From Hydractinia symbiolongicarpus (taxonomy: Eukaryota; Cnidaria; Hydrozoa; Anthoathecata; Hydractiniidae), in the NCBI RefSeq assembly GCF_029227915.1, contig NC_079879.1, positions 23,204,501-23,268,500 of the forward strand: 64,000 nucleotides of DNA, given 5' to 3'. The translations under genes were made by a program, and so were the position numbers. The notes below the pieces were generated by a model, which worked only from the letters and a program-made list of their open reading frames with translations, was not told where the DNA came from and ran no database searches. This document shows positions 55,105-64,000 of this stretch, one piece after another (within the stretch, counting starts at the first letter, position 1; each line of letters starts with the position of its first letter).

Positions 55105-58100
55105 ATGAACGCTACTTCCACATATGCAGTTACTGACAGGGAGGATAAAGATCGAATAAAATTTTTGTATGCACCTTTCCCTGCCGATAAAAATGTTAAT
55201 CCCAAGCACTGGGAAAGTAAAGTTAATTTCTGGTCGACAGAAATTACTAAATTAAGTAGGTTTGATGGAAATATATGCTTAAGTTATGAAGTACTGAAGG
55301 AGAAGTTTCGTGATCCTGACAGTAAACAAACGCCTTCAGGTAAGAAACGCACCTATAAGTATTTATTATTTGTGTAAATAATTATGAAATTGGTAGCTAA
55401 CTGCTTTCTATGTTGCACTTAACCATCCTTGGTTTGCAAAATCAATATTAATTGTTGTATGTTTGGCTATTGTATCACCTGTAGTAAAATAGGAACTGTG
55501 TCAATGCCTTCATCACTTAAAACGAGTCATACAAGCACGATTAAAATGTAAATTGTAAAATGCGCATAATGATATTCCAAATTTCTAAGAGGGGTAGCTA
55601 TAAGTGATTGAATAAATCCTTCAAGTCACGAATATCATGTGGCAATAATTTTAGTTAAGAAAAAGCAGGAGCTACAATTAAAAGTATGGCACAATCAAGT
55701 AAATATTACCCAATCAGGTAAACTTATCAGGTACTTTTTCTGCTCAGGCAGACCCGTAAGCTGCTGGTAAAAAGTGCATTTCACAGAACCAAAGTTAAAA
55801 ACCAATTCACTAATCCAAAAATTTCACTTTACCATTCTGGAGACACCTATGCAGAGTCTGGAACAGGCCTATTGATATGAAAATAATACCAGAGCCATAA
55901 ATCGCTCCCCCAAGGGTACAATAATTTAAACTGGACGAGCAATCTAAATAAATATATAGAATATGATTATAAACAGATATATTATCACAAAGTCTTTTAT
56001 ATTTTAACTTTTTATATACTTTGGTTCTTTTTTACTATAAATTATAAGAAAGAGAACATTGATTTCCATTTGAGATGAATTGATATTGCTCAGTCAGAAT
56101 AACTGTTTTTGGAATTGGGAGAGCTATTAATAACTCAGCTAGTTTCTCATTTCTCAAAATTGGGTGAGCATTTGCGTGAGCAAGAGCAATTGCTCCCCCC
56201 TTATTAATACGCCTGCTGGAATTGCGACTGAAAGTATGGCTGTTGTGCTGAAAGAATTTCAGAGAAACAAAGAAATTTTTACACTAAAACTTGTTCTTGA
56301 AAAGAAAGGAAAAATATCTGAGAAAATTAATTTCAGTGCCTTTGTATTTTTTCTGAGAAATCCAAGTATATATTAAGTTTACCCAATGTTTTCTTGTGTG
56401 TTCACTATGGTATTTTGTAAGCATTGGAAACTTTTTTCCTAATTTTTTTTTTTGTAACCAATCATTTGCAATGTGCATGCTACAGCAAATTTTAGTAAGC
56501 TGTTAAATTTTGGCAGTTAAAGTATCATGTGGTAATTTCAGTTGAAAGAAAAGAGAAAACTTTTATGGTGAAATTCTCACAGAAAAAGCTTTATGTATTT
56601 TTGGACTTATAGCGCTCGTAGAAAACAATGCTATCCTTGTTGTTTAATTTTTGATATAAAGAAAAATAGTTTTTGTGCGATTTATTTTAGACGCCTAAAA
56701 ATACTGTATTCGCAAAAATTATCCTCCCCAAATTTTTCAGGTTGTGGATTCGCGAAAAAAAATCTGCGCTAAATTTTTTCAATACCTGCTCGAGAAAATA
56801 ACCCTAAATAATTCGTGCGTTTTTTACTTTGGCAAATTTCTCTCGCTTTATCTTCTCCTTATGAAATATATAAAGCATTGCGCGCAACCGCTACGTTTAG
56901 TCCTGGGTGTTTTTATCATAAAGTATCATGTGGTAATTTCAGTTGAGAGAAAAGAGAAAATTTTGATGGTGAAATTCTCACAGAAAAAGCTTTATGTATT
57001 TTGTCAATCAGCAATCATTGTTTTAACAAACTTTAGCTGTTTATAGCAGTCCAGGAAATTTTACAACTCCTTTACTTTACTCAAAAAAACTGAAAATTGA
57101 TGTCCACAAGCAAGGTAGTTGCTGGCGTCACATGAGCATGGATAACCATGCTCTTCTGACGCCAGCAAGCAAGCCTATCCATAAGAAAATAACACCCAAG
57201 CAATAAATCGCTTGCCTAAGGTTACAATAATTTAGACTGAGGGAGCAATCTGAATAAATAGAATGAGTTTATAAATGCATGTTTTATTAAAAAATCTTTT
57301 TTATTTATTTTCTTGTCTTTTTTATATATTTTGGTTATTTTTAATGCAAATAACAAGAAAGGTAACATTGATCTTCATGTGAGATGAATTCCTACTGCTT
57401 AGCCAGAATTTTTTTTGTAAAATTGGGGGAGCTAATGGCTCAGCTAGGTTCTCATTTCTTAGAATAACGAGTCTTTGCATGTGCAAGAGCAATCACTTTC
57501 CCCTTTTTGATAGGCCTGGTTATGCAACTTATAAGCAGCTTTTTAAAAAATGCTCCACTGTGCAGCAGTGCAAGAGTCAAAGGTAGACCTAAAAGTTGTT
57601 GACATAAAAGTAACACATTATTTTAGTCGAAAACTCCAAAAAACTAGTTCGAGTGAAATCACTTGCACAAATTCTGCTACATGAACGGCTGATCAATCAA
57701 TCAATCAATGTAGATGATTTTCTTGAATGGGCTGCACACTACTTTCATAACCGAAGACCTTTATAATAAAAACTATTTTTTGTGTGTTAATGGCAATGCT
57801 TAGCTTTGACTTGTGTACAAAAATTTTTTAACCTGGTTCAAAATGTCTTTGAAAACTTCAACCTGTCACTTGTTTTTAGGTTTGATGGTGGTTCTAAGAG
57901 AACTTTACAACACTGGTCAATTGTGTTTGATGAGTGGCTTTTCATATCTTATTGACGACAGCTGGGGACAATGGGGATACAACATAGCCCACAAGTCAAC
58001 AAGTTGGTTTTGGAGAAAAATGGTTTATGGTGGCCTTCACGAGCAAACAAAATTTGTGATGAAAGAATTATTGGAGGTAAGGAGAAAATTTGATTATAGT

Positions 58101-59770
58101 GTATCATTCCATTGTAGGATATGTTTTTAAACTTCTTAATTTAGGAAATAAAATAGGATGATTCTGACTTAAATGCAGCTGAGAGTTTTGGGGAATCAAC
58201 CTTTTTCAGTGTTGTTTTTGTTTACGTAACAGATCAAGGTATCTTATATGTGTGAAATTAATCTTGTGTCTCATATGACCCAAGTGTGGTAAACTTATTG
58301 TAGGGGAAAGGCATAATTTGCATTAAATTGATAGTTGAGGAGGATGTTGACAAATTGTGATTAGTGAATTTTTATAAAAGCTCTGAAATCTGTTAGTATC
58401 GATATAATCTTAGTTTTTCCATACATTTTATAGGCAAATTTAGATATATTGCCAATTCTGTTTCTCGTTATAACAGGAGAACGCTATTGCATTGTTGGAT
58501 GCTCATTACAAAACGGTGAAATATGAAAAAACTGACAATATTGTACCTTGGAACGTGATAAAAACTGTGTATAAAATAAGTGGAAAAAACATATCAGAAG
58601 ACGATCTTATATGCGTTATTGGCTATTTAAAACGCAGTGGTAAATGTAAAGTTGCAGTTACTGAGAATGGAGATAAAGTAAGTTAGAGCTGTTGTTGACT
58701 TTTCTCTTTATTTGCTGCATGGTGTTGTCACTTACCCGTTTGAATGGAAATGAAATTTACCTAGTGTGGATTTTATTTTTGTGACGTGTGCGATGTTGTT
58801 TCCATTCGTAGAAACTCCATGCTTGTGAGCTCTAACAGTCGGCAATATTAAATTCGCGTTAAATTTTGGAAATATTTTTTTGAAAATTATATTTTCAAGT
58901 TATTATAAGAACATATATTATACTATATACCTAAGTTTTGATTTGCAAAGGTACGCAAAAAATTCACACAAGTTTTTAGATACACGTTTTTTAAGGTTTA
59001 TTTTAAAGAACATATTTAAGAAATGAGACTCAAAATATCAAAAACCTAAGATTCATAAAAAACATTTCCAGCCTGATGGTTGGAAACAAAACAAGAAAGA
59101 TTTCATTTTGCAAAGTTATAACATGTATATTATCAAAAAAAGTATGCCATGGAAATAAAAAGCAAATGTAACCTAGCTAAACAGAAAGGAGAAAGGCTTT
59201 TTAGCAGGAAAACCAGATAACGTATGTGTAACATAAGAAACACGTGTTTAACACGAGACTCAAAATGCTTAAAATCTTTTAAGAAACATTTGGAAACGTT
59301 GATGATTTTGTAAAAAACATTAAGCCTCCCTTCCAAAACCAGTTTCTTAAAGAAACTTATAACTTTTTTCCAGAACCTGGCTTGGCTACTTTAGATCAAT
59401 CTGACCCCTGAATCTGTTCAACCTCCACCCTAGGACTTTTGAGGCTTTTTATATTGGACGTTGTTTGGAATCTGCTGAGTTTTACCATGCAGATATATTT
59501 AAATCCTAACCAAAGTTAGGGAGAAGAGGTTCTTAGTAAAGGCGTCGTTATTGTTTGTTTTTTATTTTAGATTGTGAAATTTAAACAGAAAACTCAGAAG
59601 ACTGTTGATGTTGTTTCTGAGGCGGATTTTGAAACAGTAAAGTAGGTGACAGTTTTTGTTGTTTCGTGGTAATGGATATTAGTTTTTTATACTCATCTTT
59701 CGTTTAGGTTGAAAAAAGCAATTGCCAAACTTTCAATTGAATGCAAGCAAATTGACGCAGAATGTGAAAG
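55105..59770 (+). CDS. CHMP7: CHMP7, ESCRT-III subunit, first five coding exons
   Basis: Exons 55105-55339, 57880-58076, 58477-58677, 59571-59641 and 59708-59770 join in one frame to about 255 aa. Block one has NVNPKHWESKVNFW, block two IDDSWGQWGYNIAH and GLHEQTKFVMKELL, block three NIVPWNVIKTVYKISGK, and blocks four and five start the Snf7 helix (KLKKAIAKLSIECKQIDAECER). These match the N-terminal winged-helix half and the first Snf7 helix of CHMP7, which recruits ESCRT-III to the nuclear envelope. I chose the ATG at 55105; no better start lies upstream. The last exon ends with a donor in phase 2, and the rest of the Snf7 domain (about 200 residues) is not found before the window end, where an opposite-strand gene occupies the sequence. 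Confidence 0.88.
55855..56215. repeat. ~350-bp dispersed repeat in CHMP7 intron 1, copy 1
   Basis: Begins AACAGGCCTATTGATATGAAAATAA, goes on with CATAAATCGCTCCCCCAAGGGTACAATAATTTA, ATAAGAAAGAGAACATTGAT and CAGCTAGTTTCTCATTTCTCA, and ends in GAGCAATTGCTCCCCCC near an AGGCCT-like end. Same order as 57177-57515. A start-only copy lies at about 54581-54640. Confidence 0.65.
56519..57002. mobile_element. ~318-bp insertion framed by 83-bp direct repeats
   Basis: 56519-56601 and 56920-57002 are direct repeats (AAAGTATCATGTGGTAATTT and onward) with about four differences. Between them lies a 318-bp unit (GGACTTATAGCGCTCGTAGA through TCCTGGGTGTTTTTA) that recurs almost unchanged at 60661-60957. The insertion is in CHMP7 intron 1. 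The copy at 60661 lacks the 83-bp flanks. Confidence 0.75.
57119..57168. repeat. 50-bp near-perfect hairpin in CHMP7 intron 1
   Basis: TTGCTGGCGTCA and TGACGCCAGCAA form a perfect 12-bp outer stem; GAGCATGG and CCATGCTC form an inner 8-bp stem with the loop ATAA. Two or three unpaired bases lie between the stems. Confidence 0.75.
57177..57515. repeat. ~350-bp dispersed repeat in CHMP7 intron 1, copy 2
   Basis: Shares AATAAATCGCTTGCCTAAGGTTACAATAATTTA, AACAAGAAAGGTAACATTGAT, GGGGGAGCTAATGGCTCAGC and CAAGAGCAATCACTTTCCCC with 55855-56215. Moderate divergence, same orientation. Confidence 0.65.
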
Positions 59771-60374
59771 GTGAAGTATCTGATTAGTTAAAAAAAAATA
59801 GTGCAAAAAGTTGCTGACTAATTTTTTTTCGACCAACAACTTTTGTCGGTTATTTAATCAGATTATACTTTTTGCCGTGTTTGTATTTGCCGTTCACCAT
59901 TTTTTGCCGATTTTCTGCCGTTTTTTTTTAATTCACTATCTGATGAGACCGTAACAGTAACAAGACGTATGATATACGCAAACAACCTCGCGAATAAAGT
60001 TTACAAAAAGCTGTCTATCAAATTGGGATTTTTGTTACGAAGTTAGACACGACATATTTTACTATTCAGATACGCAATAATATTTGTTACACACTTATTT
60101 TTCAAAATTGATTTGTGAGACCTTCCTGAACGGAAAATTCCTCGAACTTTTAATTTTCGATGGGTCCGTCTTGGGTGAACCGACTGACAGGAAAAAGAAA
60201 GACCACAAACCCACAAACCCCAAAATTTGCGAAATTCATTAATTCAGTTAATTCTGCCTACATTCACTTTTAAAAAGTTTGGTGGAAACACCTTTATTTA
60301 CTAGTTAGTTAAACAAGTGTTTTGAACACTTGTCTTATCTTTTTAAAAAAGAAAAAAGAAAAAAAAAGTAAAAA

Positions 60375-60480
60375 TAGTTACCAAGATAAGATTCGAACAC
60401 ACGACGACTCCCGTGTCGGTGCTCAGAGAGGCAAAAATTTCCATTCTTGTAGGACACATTTGCGTTTTAATACAAGCTCA
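60375..60480 (-). repeat. Possible tRNA-derived SINE remnant
   Basis: On the minus strand GTGTTCGAATCTT fits a pol III box B, and CTCTGAGCACCG upstream is box-A-like. No full cloverleaf can be drawn. Low confidence. Confidence 0.3.
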
Positions 60481-60660
60481 CGAGCTTGTAATAAAGAGAA
60501 CACAATAAACAGTATTGCATCTATCTCTGCGCTCAACTTCTTTTAAATACAGTTTCGAGTGAGCGTAGCAGAGAAAAAGTTTAGCCGAGAAGATTTTCTT
60601 TTGCCGAATTTTTTTTCTCCATTTTTTTATTGTCGACTTTTTTTAATAATATGGTATATT

Positions 60661-60957
60661 GGACTTACAGCGCTCGTAGAAAACAATGCTATCCTTGTTG
60701 TAAAATAGTTTTTGTGCGATTTATTTTAGACGGCTAAAAATACTGTATTCGCAAAAATTATCCTCCCCAAATTTTTCAGGTTGTGGATTCGCGAAAAAAA
60801 ATCTGCGCTAAATTTTTTCAATACCTGCTCGAGAAAATAACCCTAAATAATTCGTGGGTTTTTTACTTTGGCAAATTTCTCTCGCTTTATCTTCTCCTTA
60901 TGAAATATATAAAGCATTGCGCGCAACCGCTACGTTTAGTCCTGGGTGTTTTTATAA
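60661..60957. repeat. Second copy of the 318-bp insertion unit
   Basis: Nearly identical to 56602-56919 over its right two-thirds (CGCAAAAATTATCCTCCCCA through GGGTGTTTTTAT), with a short deletion near the left end. It lies directly next to the 3' end of the minus-strand protease-like gene, so it may supply that gene's 3' UTR. Confidence 0.8.
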
Positions 60958-60984
60958 CAAGACAAACAAGTCGTTGGTGTTGCA

Positions 60985-63871
60985 TCAATTTATTTGTTCC
61001 AGTGGACCGTGATTCTTTTTAATCGTTTCTTTTATCCAGTCCAAATATTTCAAAAGTTCAACGAAATAAGCGTAGCTATACTTATAAGTAGGTGTTTTCG
61101 CTAAACTGCAAAATTTACTTAATCCAAACACCGACCAGAATCCAGACGCTTTACACGTGAAAAACATGATGGGAGCGTCGCTACAATCATCGCGCATTTT
61201 ATCTGTGGTCCCGATGCACATCAGCGGACCTGTGCTGCCATCTACTTTGGATGCGAAGTTTTTACAGTCTGAATTTTTGAGAAGTTTTCCTGCAGATGCA
61301 TGTGATTGCGTTCCATTTTTCCCTTTCGACAAAAATGACACAACACATTCTGTGGTTTGTTTCATTTGTGATTTGGAGCGGGGCAAACATACAGGTGTAA
61401 TCGTGTCCTTCACTTCGACAGGTACTGGCGTGCTTAGTTTTATCAAACCTGGCAAAGAAAAATAAACAGAATTACTTTAGAGGAAATTTCACGCATTGGT
61501 AAAATTAGGGGCGTTACCACAAAATAAAAGAGGAGGGATTGTTTATTGCTTATGGAAAAAGTTCTAGTTTCCATAAGCTCCAGTCACTATGATATAATAC
61601 AGTTTGACACTTAGCAGTTATCCTGCCATAAAAACTCTGGACGTTTGTGAAAGCCTGTTCTCTATTTTTCGATTCACTTTCAAACGAAAAAAATAAAGAA
61701 AGGCAATTCATTTGGTAAATTTCTTGAGTATCAACTCTTTGACCATTTTTGCAAATCTGAAAATTTATTTTCTCCCCTAAGCACCGCCAATAGCTTAGAT
61801 TCCGAAATGTAACAGAGTTAGCGAGGACTTAGTATTGAAAGATATGAATGACAGATTTTAGACGTTCATTCTTGCACTTTGTCGCAAGTGACTTCTTCAG
61901 TGGTTTTGCGTCTGTTTTTTTTTACATACCTACATCGCCCACTAATTTTCTTGTTCTCGATGCATCGAAGCCGCTGTGTTGAAAGATTGATTGTGTTTTA
62001 TAGGTTTCATCTTCGATCTCTATTTCAAGCTTCACTGCTTTTTCTAAATAACAACATAATAAATTGCTTAGCTTCTTTTGTTTCCAGGTTAGTCTGAAGA
62101 AACACTTGACACCGAGTACCATAAAAGGCTGTGCTTATCAGAAAAGAACCCAAGATAAACAATGTGTGAAAGTCTCTACAAAAAATATTTTTGCCTGTTG
62201 CTTATTTACGTTTTTTTTTACATTTTTTTACGGAAGACGATTCATAAACATTGTCTGTTTATCTTTCGGGTACAGTGGGCGACGTGAAATTTTTTTTGCT
62301 AACATGGGATTTTATTAAATGGCATATTTATTGCATTACCGTTTGCTAAAGAAAGGCTGGTCAAACAATGCTCATATATCTGGTTATTATTATTGGCGGT
62401 GTGCACAATCCGTGACATATACATTTGACATCAAGCAACTCTTCGAAATCTTACCTAGACACGAGGCTGTTGTTAGTACCCAGCTTTTTTTGATCAGCAG
62501 ACCGTTACATATAAATTCGCCACTGTCTTTAATGATAACCTGCCAAGGCCAATGTTTGTTTACTAACGTCTTGTCTAAATCCAGGTGGTTGGGATTTTTA
62601 TGTTGCTCTTGCAGGATGTTGTAGTTTTCATTGTTTGTTTTGTGGCCACTGTGCATGTTTCCGTGGTAAATGCCACATTCTAAAGAAAAAAATCCCCAAT
62701 TCTTTTAAATATGTAGATGTAGTCCAATAATATTAATTTTTCAGCTGGGCATGCAAACCAGGATTTACCCCTTAATCCCTAATTTCCAGTCGAAGATCTG
62801 ATTCTATTAAAAGATTTTCTTAAAAATTTTTTAAAAAAAAAATTAAAAAAATAGCTAAAACGGGAGGTAGGATAAAACGAGAAAACATTTTTTTCTCTCT
62901 TTATATTCGTTTGTCTGTCTCTGCGCAAAATGGTAACAGCAGTAGTAGCGAGACACGAAATGCGGTAAATATCAGTTTTCAGCGAGATACTTCGGTAACT
63001 ACCTCAAAGTAGCGAAAAAATGTAACTTTTAAGCATACGTCAGAGAAGAAGTAGCTATATTTTTTGTAGAGCGTTTTTTTTGAAAACTGGAGAAAAGCGA
63101 TATCTGCATAGTGACAAAATGTTATTTTTTCTGAGGGGACTCACAGTGTGAAGTTAAGGTGTATTTTCTTGGTTGGGAATTTTTTTTCTCATGTAGCTAA
63201 TATATCATCTATAATTTCTTGATCTTTCGAAAGATATATTTTCGAAAGAAAATTTCTCTAGTCAATTCAAATAAACGAAGTGTCCTGTATCCTTAGGAGT
63301 TTATTATACTGTCCTAACTACAAACTATCCAGGCTAAAAAAATATAATTTTTTGAACTTTTAAACATTTTAAAGAAACTAAAATTTGCATTTTTTTCTGG
63401 GAAATCTAACAATTTCCATAATTCCTATAGTTCTAAAATCATTCCTTTTGATTAGCCCCTGCCCCCTAAATCATTCCCTCTGGTTGGCCCCTGCTCCTAA
63501 AATCAATTCTTCTGATTAGCCCCCGGTCTTAAAACCATTCCTTCTGATTAGTCACCACTCCTAAAACCATTCCTTCTTATTAGCCCCTGCTCCTAAAATC
63601 ATTCCTTTTTATTAGCGCCTGCTCCTTAAATCATTCCTTCTGGTTAACCCCCGCTCTAAAATCATTCCTTCTGATTAGCCCCCGCCCCAAAAATCATTCC
63701 GTCTGTTTAGCTGCTCCCCTCAAAATCATTCCCTCTGATTAGTCCCCGCCCTCAGAATCATCCCCTCTGGTGGGCCCAGCCCTAAAACAAGTATTTACAG
63801 TACGTAAAAAAAATCAGCAATGAACTTACCAATATCCAAAAGCTTTTCTTTAAATACTGTCTCAATGGTGG
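60985..63871 (-). CDS. Trypsin-fold serine protease homologue lacking catalytic His and Ser (5' part outside window)
   Basis: Four exons on the minus strand, 63871-63830, 62679-62455, 62043-61930 and 61448-60985, join with all-phase-1 introns. The 42-bp first one is a microexon; more exons must lie beyond the window. The domain start HWPWQVIIKD and the Cys pair around GEFICNGLLI and WVLTTASCLG match the S1 fold, but the usual TAAHC is TTASC, so the catalytic His is Ser. The Asp region is VGDVGLIKLS, where the Asp is kept. The usual GDSGGP is replaced by DDCSDAPIMFF, so the Ser is Ala or lost. The remaining Cys spacing and the C-terminal helix (YFVELLKYLDWIKETI) are normal. It is thus a secreted pseudoprotease, as in clip-domain homologues or haptoglobin; its target is unknown. 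Confidence 0.85.
63425..63788. repeat. ~33-bp minisatellite
   Basis: About eleven diverged units of AAAATCATTCCTTCTGATTA followed by GCCCCTGCTCCT. It lies in the intron between the microexon (63830-63871) and the next exon of the protease-like gene. Confidence 0.85.
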
Positions 63872-64000
63872 CTAGAAAAATATTTATAAATTAACTTCAT
63901 AATTTCCTATATACTATTTCATTTTTTTCTGTATACTTTTTTGAAGTTCTCTAACGTACGTTTGTAAGCAATGCAGCGATAAGGTTCAAATGTGTCAGTT
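63872..64000. other. Window end, intron of the protease-like gene
   Basis: Follows the splice acceptor of the microexon (TTTCTAG on the minus strand) and presumably is intron of the same gene. Confidence 0.5.

Noticed and set aside
60322-60546. Lys-rich plus-strand ORF
   Set aside because: Overlaps a tRNA/SINE-like remnant and an A-rich tract; no gene support.

Overview
The window is animal nuclear DNA: AT-rich, with GT-AG introns, mostly phase-1 introns in secreted proteins, many MITE/SINE-like repeats, Penelope retroelements and a Polinton/Maverick-like virus-derived element. The gene mix (intronless orphan rhodopsin-like GPCR, tandem LBP/BPI genes, arminin-like charge-split secreted precursor, CHMP7 with ordinary introns, Penelope and Polinton elements) suggests a cnidarian, most likely a hydrozoan. 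That placement is inference; nothing in the window names the species.

Layout. 1-7 kb: a single-exon GPCR on the minus strand among old MITEs and a SINE. 7.3-10.6 kb: a complete 9-exon pancreatic-type lipase (457 aa). 12.2-15.5 kb: two Penelope-like element copies facing each other, sharing a 614-bp inverted repeat. 16.9-17.0 kb: a tRNA-like core inside an inverted repeat. 18.0-19.1 kb (minus): a three-coding-exon gene for a 219-aa secreted precursor with a signal peptide, an acidic pro-region and 17 perfect Arg-rich hexads. 23.9-32.4 kb and 35.5-40.4 kb: two complete LBP/BPI-family genes in tandem, each 14 exons with identical exon lengths and 477 aa. Their introns and flanks hold minisatellites, a Penelope fragment, SINEs, TTAA-flanked piggyBac-like MITEs, a second tRNA-like hairpin and a stray copy of CHMP7 exon 1. 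43.5-53.9 kb: a decayed Polinton-like element with a broken major capsid gene, a penton-like gene, several small membrane or coiled-coil ORFs and a protein-primed-type DNA polymerase B lacking its palm core. 55.1-59.8 kb: the first five coding exons of CHMP7 (ESCRT-III). 61.0-63.9 kb (minus): the 3' part of a trypsin-fold gene that has lost its catalytic His and Ser.

The host genes do not form an operon. Several concern secretion, digestion or defence: lipase, LBP/BPI pair, cationic precursor and pseudoprotease. The two LBP/BPI genes are clear products of segmental duplication, with a 135-bp identical 3' tract suggesting later gene conversion. The most notable candidate is the charge-balanced hexad-repeat precursor at 18 kb. 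Second are the tRNA-cored hairpin elements, one of whose tails also lies inside the Polinton. Exon boundaries were set by eye from splice consensus, reading-frame continuity and, for the LBP/BPI pair, agreement between copies.
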